Positions 17,451 through 26,636 of a stretch of DNA of 64,000 bases are shown in pieces. The stretch's first letter is position 1. Every line of letters starts with the position of its first letter. A program made the translations under genes and the position numbers. The stretch is taken from contig NZ_JAASQR010000001.1 of NCBI RefSeq assembly GCF_011762025.1, forward strand, positions 950,752-1,014,751, given 5' to 3'. The stretch is from Sphingobium vermicomposti (GTDB lineage Bacteria > Pseudomonadota > Alphaproteobacteria > Sphingomonadales > Sphingomonadaceae). The notes beneath the pieces were generated by a model. It had not been told where the DNA came from and made no database searches. It saw only the letters and a list, made by a program, of their open reading frames with translations.

Positions 17451-18162
17451 TCATGCCTCTCCCGCTCGCCGGAACAGGGCGAGCGGGGGAAGCCCTTTCC
17501 CCGAATAGCGCGGTGCCGACGCGTATGTGAGTCGCGCCCAACATGATCGCTGTTTCGAAGTCCCCCGACATGCCCATGGACAGTTGATCGATCCCTTCAT
17601 CGCGCGCGATCTTGGCGAGGAGCGCAAAATAGGGTGCCGGCTCCACATTGGCGGGGGGGACGCACATCAGGCCTGCTACCGGAATGTCGGCGTCGCGGGC
17701 GGCGCGGATCAGGGCAGGGGTTTCCGAAATGGGGCAACCGCCCTTTTGTTCTTCCGCGCCGATATTGACCTGAATGAAGCAGGGCAGGCGCTTGTCCGCT
17801 ACATCCATGGCCTTGGCGAGCGCGGTGAGCAGCGAGGGGCGATCAAGCGAATGGATGACGTCAAACAGCGCAACGGCGTCCGCCGCCTTGTTGGATTGCA
17901 GTTGGCCGACGAGGTGCAGGGTGATGCCGGGCGTTTCGGCGCGCAATTGCGGCCATTTATCCTGCGCTTCCTGAACCCGATTTTCGCCGAACACGCGCTG
18001 GCCGGCGGCGATCAGCGGCTGGATGGCTGCGGCATCCTGTGTTTTGGAAACAGCGATGAGGGTGATGTCATCGGCGGTGCGGCCAGTAAGGCGGGCGGCA
18101 CGGCCCATGGTATCGCGCACGGCGTTCAGGCGGTTCGCGGCTTCGATGCTGTCGGTCGTCAT
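17428..18162 (-). CDS. yggS: YggS-family pyridoxal-phosphate homeostasis protein
   Basis: PLP-binding alanine-racemase-like barrel protein that buffers pyridoxal phosphate. The PLP lysine is in TLIAVSKTQDAAAIQ near residue 36, followed by FGENRVQEAQDKW, HLVGQLQSNK and the C-terminal LSMGMSGDFETAI, all family hallmarks. From ATG 18162 it is 244 residues. A longer frame upstream is proline-rich low-complexity and overlaps the divergent ThiE-like gene, so I reject it. Its end overlaps the end of the receptor gene by 23 bases, tail to tail. Confidence 0.93.
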   Translation of the reverse strand: MTTDSIEAANRLNAVRDTMGRAARLTGRTADDITLIAVSKTQDAAAIQPLIAAGQRVFGENRVQEAQDKWPQLRAETPGITLHLVGQLQSNKAADAVALFDVIHSLDRPSLLTALAKAMDVADKRLPCFIQVNIGAEEQKGGCPISETPALIRAARDADIPVAGLMCVPPANVEPAPYFALLAKIARDEGIDQLSMGMSGDFETAIMLGATHIRVGTALFGERASPARPVPASGRGMIRNSREG

Positions 18163-18185
18163 GGAGGCTGCTATAGGCGAGTGCG

Positions 18186-18755
18186 ATGAAAGCCCGCCAC
18201 CGTAAAAATATGCCGTCGATCTGGCTGATGACGGACGAGCGTGTTCCGTCCGATATGCTGTTGGCGAGTGCCGCGCGGCTTCCGCGAGGGCAGGGTGGCA
18301 TCGTTTTCCGCCATTATCGCACCGCGCCGGATGAGCGGCGGGCGCTGTTCGACCGGGTGGCGGAGGTCGCGGGGCGGCGGCGGCTGATGTTGCTGCTGGC
18401 GGGTTCGGCGCGGGAGGCGGCGGCATGGGGCGCCGATGGCTGGCATGGTCGGGGTGAAGGCGGAAGCGCGCGGCCCTTGTTGCACAGCATGGCCGTTCAC
18501 GATGCGCGTGAGTTGCGGACTGCGGAGCGCGCGGGGGCGGACCTTATCTTCCTGTCGCCGCTATTTGCCACGCGGTCGCATCCGGGGGGAAGGGTGCTGG
18601 GGCGGATGGGTTTTGCGGCGCTGGCGCATAAGGCGGGGATGCCGGTTGTTGCATTGGGCGGCGTTCGTGGGGGGCATCGCCGGATGCTGAAGGGGTTGGG
18701 CGCTTCGGGATGGGCGGCGATTGATGGGCTGACGGTGGGGCGGGGGACGGGGTGA
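18186..18755 (+). CDS. Thiamine-phosphate-synthase-like protein (divergent)
   Basis: A 189-residue TIM-barrel-like protein resembling ThiE: LMTDERV near the start, ADLIFLSPLFATRSHPG (compare the GPVFPT loop) and MPVVALGGVRGG (compare PVVAIGGI). The usual G-V-H-L-G-Q substrate loop reads GWHGRGEG, and the arginine-rich RDK motif is missing, so it may not be a working thiamine phosphate synthase. TenI-like or another role is possible. Start could be 18186 or the ATG at 18210. It is divergent from yggS with 23 bases between starts. Confidence 0.65.
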   Translation: MKARHRKNMPSIWLMTDERVPSDMLLASAARLPRGQGGIVFRHYRTAPDERRALFDRVAEVAGRRRLMLLLAGSAREAAAWGADGWHGRGEGGSARPLLHSMAVHDARELRTAERAGADLIFLSPLFATRSHPGGRVLGRMGFAALAHKAGMPVVALGGVRGGHRRMLKGLGASGWAAIDGLTVGRGTG

Positions 18756-18950
18756 CGGTGGCTTGTCTGGGTGGATTTGAGACTGTCGGCTTTCCGGCGG
18801 GGAGAACGCTATGGCTGCCGGTCCTCTTTTGGGGCAGGCGATCGGTGGTGGGCGGAAATAGCTGCCTGTCGCTCGTCGACCATTGGCTGCCATTTACGAC
18901 CGCACCGCATAATGTCACAAGCGGACATCCAAGAAGGAAATGGACCGCCT

Positions 18951-19166
18951 ATGAGATATGGAAGAATGGCACAGGTTAGGCGCTGGGCAATCGCCGTGAC
19001 AATAGCATTCAGCGCCAGCTTATGGCTGACGAGCCTGTCTGGCTGGCATTGGCAGACTAGCGGCCTTAAATGGTTCCTTGTGGCAGCAGCAGCGTTGGGC
19101 ACAATCAGTTTCTGGACGGCAGTCATTCTCACATTTCGAATGCGGAAGGGCGCGTCTCGCAAATAG
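18951..19166 (+). CDS. Small two-helix membrane protein, unknown
   Basis: A 71-residue protein beginning MRYGRMAQVRRW, with two hydrophobic segments (residues 12-30 and 41-62) and a basic tail KGASRK. AAGGAA lies 12 bases upstream. Base composition is visibly lower in GC than in neighbouring core genes. No family recognised. The upstream gap (18756-18950) holds nothing I can name. Confidence 0.45.
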   Translation: MRYGRMAQVRRWAIAVTIAFSASLWLTSLSGWHWQTSGLKWFLVAAAALGTISFWTAVILTFRMRKGASRK

Positions 19167-19314
19167 CATCCTTGAGCTACTCTGCCCATCTGCAAGCGAC
19201 CATTTTATGCCGTTCGTGTCGTCTAGCCATCGCCTCAAACCCGCCGTTGCAAGGTAGGTTATTTTGGAAAGAGAGGCCCGTTGATTGTTAGTGCTGTGAT
19301 GGTAACAAGATCAG

Positions 19315-19899
19315 ATGTTCAGCAATCCTCATTTTGAACGCGTCCGTCAGATGTTTGCCGATCAGTTCGAACCTGACGGCGACGGCTTTCTCTATCGTAA
19401 GAGCATGAAGGGGACGCCTGTCCGCGTAAGCGGGATTGAACGCGATGAGTTCGTGAGGTCGTTCAACAGACAGTTACGCTACTCTATGTGGTCGATGCTT
19501 CCAGCCACGCTGATCATAATCAGCCTCCTTGTTTGGCTGGTGCCTGACGTCAACAGCACCGCTGGGCATGTCGCCACCTACGCAGGAATTGCCGTTATTT
19601 TAGCGCCCTTTTTGGCCACTTATTATTGGGCTTGGAACAGACCCTCACGCGAGTTGGAGCGTCGTCCAACGGAAGGAGTGGCGCGCTCGCGCGAAGAGGT
19701 CCGACGATTAATGTTTTCCAAAATGACATACGGTCAACTCGGGTTCGCGGCGTTGGCGGGGATTGCCCTTGTATGGAAGGCATCAGGCGATACGGATGTG
19801 CTCCATGGATGGGGTGTTCTCTGGCTCATGTTTGCGGCGCTACTGATTACTGCGGCAGGTATTCAAGCCATTCGGAAATGGCGCTGCGAGCGAGGTTGA
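19315..19899 (+). CDS. Hypothetical membrane protein, about four helices
   Basis: A 194-residue protein: a soluble N-terminal 60 residues with DGDGFLYRKSMKGTPVRVS, then hydrophobic segments near residues 63-80, 88-106, 145-160 and 165-185, with a charged loop of Arg/Glu (RPSRELERRPTEGVARSREEVRR) between the pairs. No family recognised. GC is lower and codon use less biased than in nearby core genes, suggesting a recent or variable gene. It is flanked by small orphan genes and repeat elements. Confidence 0.6.
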   Translation: MFSNPHFERVRQMFADQFEPDGDGFLYRKSMKGTPVRVSGIERDEFVRSFNRQLRYSMWSMLPATLIIISLLVWLVPDVNSTAGHVATYAGIAVILAPFLATYYWAWNRPSRELERRPTEGVARSREEVRRLMFSKMTYGQLGFAALAGIALVWKASGDTDVLHGWGVLWLMFAALLITAAGIQAIRKWRCERG

Positions 19900-20441
19900 G
19901 CTGTCGCCAGTGTTGAAGCGCGCCTGAATTGGCAACGACAGTCATGGCAGCTTCGAAGAAAATTTGTCCGTGAGCCGACAGCCTGCTTCCCACTCATCCC
20001 AGCGATTTGGCCGGATCAAAAGCCCGGCGAGTCACGGCGGTGCTGCCAGTCCGGTTTATGTCCGCATAAGATCCAATGTAAGAATGGCGCTGACGAGTGG
20101 GTAGCGGACATCCTTCTCCCCTCCCGCAGGCGGGAGGGGCCGGGGGTGGGCCAGCGCAACATTGGCGATGTTCTTCAAAGGCCAGGCTTGAAGCTCGCTT
20201 CGCTCGCGCCCACCCCTAACCCCTCCTGTCTACGGGAGGGGAATGCCTCGGAGTGGGCGTTAGCTGATATCCGGCGAGCGCTGAGTTTTCCTGATAGCGT
20301 TCGACCTGGCCTCACGCGATCCCAGCCTTCGCTGGAATGACGAAGAGTGGCATTAGCTATCGGTGGAAAGCGCTATGGCCGAACGATCAATGGTCACGAC
20401 CCATATGCAATATTGCAAAAGCCGAGCGTCAGCTTTCAAAA
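19900..20441. other. Repeat-rich 540-base intergenic region
   Basis: No convincing gene. It contains the composite hairpin element at 20118-20241 and the common intergenic motif gatcccagccttcgctggaa at 20319-20338. The open frames here have no sensible codon bias. Confidence 0.6.
20118..20241. repeat. REPIN-like composite hairpin element
   Basis: Two GC-rich hairpins in opposite orientation. The left is a perfect 10-bp stem (CCCCTCCCGC / GCGGGAGGGG, 20118-20139, loop AG). The right is CCCCTCC / GGAGGGG (20220-20241). Between them lies a further inverted pair GGGGTGGGC (20143-20151) and GCCCACCCC (20208-20216). This is the layout of paired REP elements or a small non-autonomous element. I see only one copy in the window. 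Confidence 0.75.
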
Positions 20442-21170
20442 TCAGAACTTGAACACGGTGCCCAGATAGACGGCCTGGTTATCCTGACGATCATCGGTCA
20501 TGGGGGTCAGGCGACCGATCACGCTGTTGTTGTAGCGCAGCCCAGCCGTGACGTTCAGGTTGCGCGTCAGCGAATAGGAGCTGGCCAGATCCAGCGAATA
20601 ATCCTTTTCCGCGCCCGGATTGCGAACGGCTTCGCCCGGTTCGCGGCGGTTTTCGATCATAACCTTGGTGCTGAAACGGGTCTTATGTTCTTGATCCAGC
20701 GAGAAATTCTTCGCACCGGCAACCTGGTCCAGCGAGACGGGGTCCAGTTCCTTGCGGCCCATGGTTTCGGGCAAGGCGAATTTACGCCAGTTATGCGCGG
20801 TGTTGAGGCTGAATGCCACGGGCGCGATGTTGACCGGATCAAGCGTGCGGTTGACCGAGACGCGATCGTCATCGCCCGCGCGCACCATCACGGTGATGGA
20901 CCGCTGGCCGCTGAGCGAGCCGCTGGTCGGGGTGAAGCGGAAGCTTTGCCGACCGGCCGAAGCGGCGATTTTGGCGTAAGCCGCAGCGAGTCGCTGATCC
21001 TTCGTCGTGGGCGTGAAGGAAGAAATGCTGCCCAGCGCACCGAGCGAGACGGGAATGTCGGCGCGCATGCGCACAAGGTCGGTCGCGGCGCCCATGGCAG
21101 GGGACAGCATGAAGCCGGCCACGGCGATTGCCGAGCCTGCCAATGCAATATATCCCCTATTTACACGCAT
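20442..21170 (-). CDS. Hypothetical exported protein, possible small outer-membrane protein
   Basis: A 242-residue protein with a signal peptide (hydrophobic segment residues 8-25, cleavage near AMGAA). The C-terminal 45 residues look like barrel strands (RNLNVTAGLRYNNSV, QAVYLGTVFKF) and end in phenylalanine, the outer-membrane insertion signature. The middle is Ser/Thr/Arg-rich without recognised domains. GGGGAAG lies upstream of ATG. No family recognised; outer-membrane placement is inference. Confidence 0.7.
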   Translation of the reverse strand: MRVNRGYIALAGSAIAVAGFMLSPAMGAATDLVRMRADIPVSLGALGSISSFTPTTKDQRLAAAYAKIAASAGRQSFRFTPTSGSLSGQRSITVMVRAGDDDRVSVNRTLDPVNIAPVAFSLNTAHNWRKFALPETMGRKELDPVSLDQVAGAKNFSLDQEHKTRFSTKVMIENRREPGEAVRNPGAEKDYSLDLASSYSLTRNLNVTAGLRYNNSVIGRLTPMTDDRQDNQAVYLGTVFKF

Positions 21171-21327
21171 GACGCGAATCTCTTCCCCACCGACCTTTCC
21201 CGATGTTCTACACCTGAAACGTCACAAGGGGTAGTGCGGGGAGCCTTTTTGTCCAATCTGTTGCAAGGAACACACAGGGGTTCGGCGCGCCACCCTTGCC
21301 TGGAACAGGAGGGGGCAGCGGCCCCCC

Positions 21328-21355
21328 TTGCCCATTGCCGCCGGTCCTCTATAGA
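21328..21355 (+). promoter_or_regulatory. Predicted promoter of the DUF3576-leuS unit
   Basis: TTGCCC (21328-21333), a 16-base spacer and TATAGA (21350-21355), 37 bases before the DUF3576 start. It lies in the 221-base gap between divergent genes; nothing else is recognised there. Confidence 0.45.
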
Positions 21356-21391
21356 AGCTGGGCGTTTTTCCTTAGATATGGGACATAACTG

Positions 21392-21841
21392 ATGGTCCGC
21401 CGCCTTCCCGCTTCTCTGTCCGCCGGTCTGCTGCTGGCCGCGCTTTTGCCGCTCGCCGCTTGTGGTGGTGGATCGAAGGAACGGCCCAAGGCCGACCTTG
21501 CTGCGTCCAAGATCACGACGATCGGGGTCAACAGCTATTTGTGGCGCGCGACGCTCGACACGATTTCGTTCATGCCGCTGGTGCAGACGGATTCGAACGG
21601 CGGGGTGATCGTCACTGATTGGTACGCCAATCCCAACAGCCCCAATGAGCGGATGAAGTTGACCGTGTCGATCCTGGACCAGGATTTGCGCGCCGATGCG
21701 CTGCGCGTTGCCGCCAGCCGTCAGGTCAGTCAGGGCGGGCAGTGGGTCGATGCGCCGGTGCAGGCCGCGACCGTGCAGAAGCTGGAAGAGATCATCCTGA
21801 CCAAGGCGCGCGACCTGCGTCGGATGGCGATTGCTGGATAA
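21392..21841 (+). CDS. DUF3576-family lipoprotein
   Basis: A 149-residue protein with a lipoprotein signal (LLPLAACGGG, cysteine near residue 24) and the DUF3576 core: TIGVNSYLWRATLDTISFMPL...GGVIVTDWY. The family is alphaproteobacterial, of unknown function, and typically sits beside leuS and lptE as here. That suggests an envelope or lipopolysaccharide-assembly role, which is inference. 85 bases separate it from leuS. Confidence 0.88.
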   Translation: MVRRLPASLSAGLLLAALLPLAACGGGSKERPKADLAASKITTIGVNSYLWRATLDTISFMPLVQTDSNGGVIVTDWYANPNSPNERMKLTVSILDQDLRADALRVAASRQVSQGGQWVDAPVQAATVQKLEEIILTKARDLRRMAIAG

Positions 21842-21926
21842 GCCCTTCCTTTCATACAATTTATTGAACAACCGGGGGCTGGGCTTGGAAGAGCTCAGCC
21901 CGCACGCATTTTGAGGACGTGAACAG

Positions 21927-24443
21927 ATGCAAAGGCGCTTCAACCCGCTTGAGGCCGATGCCCGCTGGCAGGCCGTATGGGACGGGAAGCAGACGTTCAA
22001 GGCGTCCGACACCAGCGACAAGCCGCGATCCTATGTGCTGGAGATGTTTCCCTATCCGTCCGGGCGCATCCACATCGGTCATGTGCGCAACTATTCGATG
22101 GGCGACGTGCTGGCGCGGTTCCGCCGGATGACCGGGCATGAAGTGCTGCACCCGATGGGCTGGGACGCCTTTGGCATGCCCGCCGAGAATGCGGCGATGG
22201 AAAAGAAGGTGCATCCGGGCGACTGGACGCGGTCCAACATCGCGACGATGCGGGCGCAGCTGAAAAAGCTGGGGTTCGCGCTGGATTGGAGCCGCGAACT
22301 GGCGACGTGCGAGCCGGATTATTATGGGCAGGAACAGGCGCTGTTTCTGGACATGATGGAAGCTGGGCTGGTTTACCGCAAGGAAAGCGCGGTGAACTGG
22401 GACCCGGTCGATATGACCGTGCTGGCCAATGAGCAGGTGATCGATGGCAAGGGCTGGCGATCTGGCGCGCCGGTTGAGAAGCGCAAGCTGTCGCAGTGGT
22501 TTTTGAAGATCACGCAGTTCGCCGACGATCTGCTGAGCGGCCTGAAGGGGCTCGACCAATGGCCTGAGAAGGTGCGGTTGATGCAGGAGAATTGGATCGG
22601 CAAGTCGGTCGGTTTGCAGTTCCGGTTTGCACTGGACGTGCCGGTGGACGGCATCAGCGATCTGGAGGTCTTTTCGACCCGGCCCGACACGATTTTCGGT
22701 GCGAGCTTTGCGGCGATTGCGGCGGATCATCCGCTGGCATTGGCGTTGGAGGCCAGGGATGCGGCGCTGGCCGCCTTTGCCGAGGAATGCCGTCATAGCG
22801 GCACCGCCGCTGCGGAGATCGAGACGCAGGAGAAGAAGGGATATGACACTGGGCTGTCGGTGATCCATCCCTTTACCGGGCGGAAACTGCCGCTGTTCGT
22901 AGCGAACTTCGTGCTGATGGATTATGGCACCGGGGCGGTGATGGCGGTGCCGGGGCATGACCAGCGCGACCTCGACTTTGCGCGCAAATATATGTTGCCG
23001 GTGGAGCGCGTGGTCGCTGCCGATGGGGATGAGGCCAAGGGCATTGGCGACGAGGCCTATGCCGGGCCGGGCCGCCTGGTGAACTCCGATTTCCTAAACG
23101 GCATGAGCATTGACGAGGCGAAGGCGGAAGTGATCCGCCGCGCCGAGGAGGGCGGCTGGGGCACCGGCACGACCGTGTTCCGCCTGCGCGACTGGGGCGT
23201 GTCGCGCCAGCGCTATTGGGGGACGCCGATCCCTGTCATCCATTGCGAGGCTTGCGGGGTCGTGGGCGTGCCCAAGGATCAGCTGCCCGTGGTGCTGCCG
23301 GAGGATGTCAGCTTCGACATTCCGGGCAATCCGCTGGACCGCCATCCGACATGGAAGCATGTCGATTGCCCCAAATGCGGCAAGGCGGCGCGGCGCGAGA
23401 CCGATACGCTGGATACTTTTGCGGACTCCAGCTGGTATTTCATCCGCTTCGCCAGCCAGCCCAAGGACAAGCCGTTCGATCGTGAGACGGTCGAGAAGTG
23501 GCTGCCCGTGGGGCAATATATTGGCGGCGTGGAACATGCGATCCTGCATCTGCTTTACGCGCGCTTCTGGACTCGCGCGCTGGAGCATATGGGGCAGATC
23601 GGCTTCACCGAGCCGTTCACCGGCCTGTTCACGCAGGGCATGGTGACGCATGAGACCTATAAATCGCCGCAGGGCGGCTGGCTCGCGCCGCAGGATGTGG
23701 CGCGGCAGGGCGACAAGCTGGTCATGGTCGAAGGTGGCGCGCCGGTGACGGTGGGCCGCGTCGAGAAGATGTCCAAGTCCAAGAAGAATGTCGTCGATCC
23801 CGATGATATCATCGCCCAATATGGCGCGGATGCGGTGCGTTGGTTCATGCTGTCCGACAGCCCGCCGGAGCGCGACCTGCCCTGGACCGAGAGCGGGATC
23901 GAGGGCAGCTGGCGCTTCATCAATCGTCTGTGGAGGCTGTTCGGGGAAGCGGACAAGGCGGCTGAGGGTGAGGACAAGGGGCTGGACCGCAAGCTGCACC
24001 AGACCATCGACGGCATCGCCAGGGATATCGAGGCGCTGTCCTTCAACAAGGCGGTGGCGAAGATCTATGAACTGGCCAACGCGGTCGAGAAGGCCAAGCC
24101 ATCGGCGAGCCGCAGCGCGGCGATCCGGGCGCTGGCGCTGCTGGTCGCGCCGATGACGCCGCATCTGGCCGAGGAAGCGTGGGCTGACATGGGGGAACAG
24201 GGGCTGATCGCCGATGCCGCCTGGCCTGCGGTCGATCCAGCGCTGCTGGTGGAGGATGAGGTGACCATCGCCTGCCAGGTCATGGGCAAGCTGCGCGATA
24301 CCATCACGGTGCCCAAGGGCACGAGCAAGGACGAGCTGGAAAAACTGGCTCTGGCCGCGCCCAACGTGGTTCGCATCCTGGACGGAGCCACGCCCAAGAA
24401 AGTGATCGTGGTGCCCGATCGTCTGGTGAATCTGGTGGTGTGA
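21927..24443 (+). CDS. leuS: Leucyl-tRNA synthetase
   Basis: Charges tRNA-Leu. The 838-residue class I enzyme shows [16 protein letters not shown] (HIGH motif, residues 46-61), a CP1 editing domain inserted near residues 225-420, the zinc-type cysteines HCEACG and [12 protein letters not shown], and [10 protein letters not shown] (KMSKS) near residue 615. Length is slightly under the usual 860-880. Upstream DUF3576 and downstream lptE and holA match the conserved alphaproteobacterial cluster. Confidence 0.98.
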   Translation: MQRRFNPLEADARWQAVWDGKQTFKASDTSDKPRSYVLEMFPYPSGRIHIGHVRNYSMGDVLARFRRMTGHEVLHPMGWDAFGMPAENAAMEKKVHPGDWTRSNIATMRAQLKKLGFALDWSRELATCEPDYYGQEQALFLDMMEAGLVYRKESAVNWDPVDMTVLANEQVIDGKGWRSGAPVEKRKLSQWFLKITQFADDLLSGLKGLDQWPEKVRLMQENWIGKSVGLQFRFALDVPVDGISDLEVFSTRPDTIFGASFAAIAADHPLALALEARDAALAAFAEECRHSGTAAAEIETQEKKGYDTGLSVIHPFTGRKLPLFVANFVLMDYGTGAVMAVPGHDQRDLDFARKYMLPVERVVAADGDEAKGIGDEAYAGPGRLVNSDFLNGMSIDEAKAEVIRRAEEGGWGTGTTVFRLRDWGVSRQRYWGTPIPVIHCEACGVVGVPKDQLPVVLPEDVSFDIPGNPLDRHPTWKHVDCPKCGKAARRETDTLDTFADSSWYFIRFASQPKDKPFDRETVEKWLPVGQYIGGVEHAILHLLYARFWTRALEHMGQIGFTEPFTGLFTQGMVTHETYKSPQGGWLAPQDVARQGDKLVMVEGGAPVTVGRVEKMSKSKKNVVDPDDIIAQYGADAVRWFMLSDSPPERDLPWTESGIEGSWRFINRLWRLFGEADKAAEGEDKGLDRKLHQTIDGIARDIEALSFNKAVAKIYELANAVEKAKPSASRSAAIRALALLVAPMTPHLAEEAWADMGEQGLIADAAWPAVDPALLVEDEVTIACQVMGKLRDTITVPKGTSKDELEKLALAAPNVVRILDGATPKKVIVVPDRLVNLVV

Positions 24444-24501
24444 CGCGAGGGCGAGGCCGCGCACTCACGGAGTGAAGCGGCTTCGCTGACGCTTAGCCTT
24501 G

Positions 24502-24527
24502 CCCTTCGACAAGCTCAGGGCGAACGG
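24502..24527 (+). repeat. REP-like repeat copy 3, leuS-lptE gap
   Basis: CCCTTCGACAAGCTCAGGGC plus GAACGG, the family consensus. It sits in the 98-base gap between leuS and lptE. The TCGACA inside it lies 17 bases before a TATAGG (24529-24534), which could act as a -35/-10 pair for lptE. Confidence 0.8.
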
Positions 24528-24541
24528 ATATAGGATTGCTT

Positions 24542-25042
24542 ATGAAGCCGATTTTGCCGTTGCTCCTCTTCGCCAGCCTGTCCCTTTCCGCATGCGGCCT
24601 TCGCCCTGTCTATAGCGGCGGTAGCCATGGCGCGGTCGCGCAGGCGCTGGGCAATGTCGAGGTGCAGCCGATTGAAGGAAAGGGCGGCTGGCTGGTCCGC
24701 AATGCGCTGAACGATCGGCTGGCGGCGATGAGCGGCAATGGCCCCGCCTATCGGTTGGTGGTGAAGCTGGACGACCAGATCAGCGGCTTTGGATTGCGCG
24801 CCGATACGGCGATCACGCGGGAACGGCGGACGCTGCGCGCGCGATATCAGCTGGTCGATGCCGCCACGGGCGCGCAGCTTATCGATGACACGGCGGGATC
24901 GGACGCTGGCATTGATGTGACATCCAGCGAATATGCGACGATTGCGGCGGAAGATACGGCGCTTGAGCGCCTGTCGCAGACTATTGCCGATCAGATCGTG
25001 GCCCGGCTCGCTTTATATGCCGCGCGGGACACGCAGCGTTGA
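24542..25042 (+). CDS. lptE: LPS-assembly lipoprotein LptE
   Basis: Outer-membrane lipoprotein that plugs the LptD barrel and helps place lipopolysaccharide on the surface. The 166-residue protein has a lipobox (LSLSACGLRPVY, cysteine near residue 19) and the LptE fold segment RNALNDRL...YRLVVKLDDQISGFGLRADTAITRERRTLRARYQLVDAATG. ATG 24542 is preferred over an in-frame TTG two codons upstream. It overlaps holA by 4 bases. Confidence 0.9.
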   Translation: MKPILPLLLFASLSLSACGLRPVYSGGSHGAVAQALGNVEVQPIEGKGGWLVRNALNDRLAAMSGNGPAYRLVVKLDDQISGFGLRADTAITRERRTLRARYQLVDAATGAQLIDDTAGSDAGIDVTSSEYATIAAEDTALERLSQTIADQIVARLALYAARDTQR

Positions 25043-26064
25043 AGGCCAGTCGCGGCCAAATTGAAAAGGCGCTGGACGCCCCACCTGCCGACATTCGCCT
25101 CTTCCTGCTCCATGGTCCCGACGAAGCGGGAAGCGTGGCGCTGGGCAAAAGGCTGGAACGGGCGATGGGCGCGCAGGCGGAGCGGGTCGACCTGGATGGA
25201 TCAGCCCTTCGTGACGATCCGGCACGGCTGGCGGACGAAGCTGCGTCCTTTTCCATGTTCGGGGATCGCCGCTGGGTCCGCATAAATGGCATGGGCGACG
25301 AGTGCCTGCCCGCCGTCACGGCGCTGTTGCAGGCCCCAGCGGCGGGCAACCCGGTAATCGCCGTCGCGGGTGCGATCAAATCCACGTCGAAACTGCTCAA
25401 GCTGGCGCTCGACAGCCCGATGGCGATGGTGTTCGCGTCCTACCAGCCCGATGCGCGCGAGGCGGAGCAGATCGCGGCGGCGATTGCGCGGGAAGGGGGG
25501 CTGCGGCTGGGGGCTGACCTGGCCAAGCGCATTGTCGACCTGGCCAATGGCAATCGCGCGCTGATGGCGGGCGAGATCGAAAAGCTGGTCCTGTATCTCG
25601 ACGCGTCGCCCGATAGCCCGCGTGAAGCGACGGCAGAGGCGCTGGATGCCTTGTCCGCCGACAATCCCGATTCCGATGCGGCGCCTCTGGTCAACGCCGT
25701 GCTGGGGGGCGATTTGGGCGCGATGCATCGCGAACTGGGCCGCCTGGTCGAAACCGGGACTGCGATGGCGGCGGTGCTGCGGCCATTGATCACCCGTGCG
25801 ATGCTGATCGCCAACATACGCATGTCCTTTGACGAGAGTGGACGGTTGGAAGCGGCGGTGGACGGCGCTGGAAAGCAGGTTTTCTGGAAGGACAAGGCGG
25901 TGGTCACCCGGCAGGTCCGCATCTGGGACGCCCAGGGGATTGCCCGCGTCATCCAGCGGCTGGCGCAGGCGGAGCGGTCGAGCCGGTCAGGCAGGGGGCT
26001 GGGCGACCTGTTGGTCCGGCATGAATTGCTGGCAATCGCACGGCAGGCGGCGCGGGAACGGTAG
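25039..26064 (+). CDS. holA: DNA polymerase III delta subunit
   Basis: Opens the beta sliding clamp within the clamp loader. The 341-residue AAA+-like protein shows the family pattern: N-terminal FLLHGPDEAGSVALGKRLERAMG, ADEAASFSMFGDRRWVRI, and C-terminal VLRPLITRAMLIANIRMSF plus the collar-domain helices. As usual for delta there is no intact Walker A. The start is TTG at 25039, overlapping the lptE stop, so translation is coupled. The lptE-holA pair is conserved in Proteobacteria. Confidence 0.94.
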   Translation: MKASRGQIEKALDAPPADIRLFLLHGPDEAGSVALGKRLERAMGAQAERVDLDGSALRDDPARLADEAASFSMFGDRRWVRINGMGDECLPAVTALLQAPAAGNPVIAVAGAIKSTSKLLKLALDSPMAMVFASYQPDAREAEQIAAAIAREGGLRLGADLAKRIVDLANGNRALMAGEIEKLVLYLDASPDSPREATAEALDALSADNPDSDAAPLVNAVLGGDLGAMHRELGRLVETGTAMAAVLRPLITRAMLIANIRMSFDESGRLEAAVDGAGKQVFWKDKAVVTRQVRIWDAQGIARVIQRLAQAERSSRSGRGLGDLLVRHELLAIARQAARER

Positions 26065-26088
26065 CGCGCGGATGTCCATGTTAAGCGC

Positions 26089-26117
26089 TTGATCAGGCGT
26101 GGCCCCGCCGCCATATT
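26089..26117 (+). promoter_or_regulatory. Predicted msrB promoter, apparently leaderless
   Basis: TTGATC (26089-26094), a 17-base spacer, CATATT (26112-26117), then only 6 bases to the ATG at 26124. Transcription would begin at or next to the start codon, and no Shine-Dalgarno sequence is present. Confidence 0.5.
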
Positions 26118-26123
26118 GCCGAT

Positions 26124-26528
26124 ATGGATAAGCTCAACCTGACCGATGCCGAATGGCGCGAGCGCCTTTCACCTGAACAATATCATGTCCTGCGGGAAGC
26201 AGGCACGGAACGGGCCTTTACCGGCAAATATAACAGCAACAAGGCGGACGGCGTCTATTATTGCGGCGGATGCGGAGCGGAGCTGTTCGACGCCGATGAG
26301 AAATATGACAGCGGGTCCGGCTGGCCCAGCTTCACCGCGCCGATGGACATCGACGCCGTGGAAGAAATTCGGGACAACAGCCAGGGCATGATGCGCACCG
26401 AAGTGCGCTGCGCAAAGTGCGAAGGGCATTTGGGCCATGTCTTTCCCGACGGGCCGGGCGTCAACGGCCTGCGCTATTGCATGAACAGTGCGTCGCTGGA
26501 CTTCAAGCCGCGCGGCGAGGTTGAATAA
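26124..26528 (+). CDS. msrB: Peptide-methionine (R)-S-oxide reductase
   Basis: Repairs methionine R-sulfoxide in proteins. The 134-residue SelR domain has zinc-binding CGGCG and [12 protein letters not shown] (two CxxC pairs) and the active-site cysteine in [12 protein letters not shown] near the C-terminus. No signal peptide, so cytosolic. A promoter overlaps the immediate upstream region and the mRNA may lack a leader. Confidence 0.97.
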   Translation: MDKLNLTDAEWRERLSPEQYHVLREAGTERAFTGKYNSNKADGVYYCGGCGAELFDADEKYDSGSGWPSFTAPMDIDAVEEIRDNSQGMMRTEVRCAKCEGHLGHVFPDGPGVNGLRYCMNSASLDFKPRGEVE

Positions 26529-26636
26529 TCGTTCATCCCCGGTAAAGCGTCAGTCTTCCCTACAACCAGGGCTTTTTGTGCGACCGCGTGATGATCGCTG
26601 GTCGCATTCCGACTGAGCAGGTATTCGGCGAGACAT

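Noticed and set aside
20337..21392. A 351-codon plus-strand frame over the exported protein at 20442-21170
   Set aside because: No start context, no domains, His/Arg-rich product typical of an antisense shadow.
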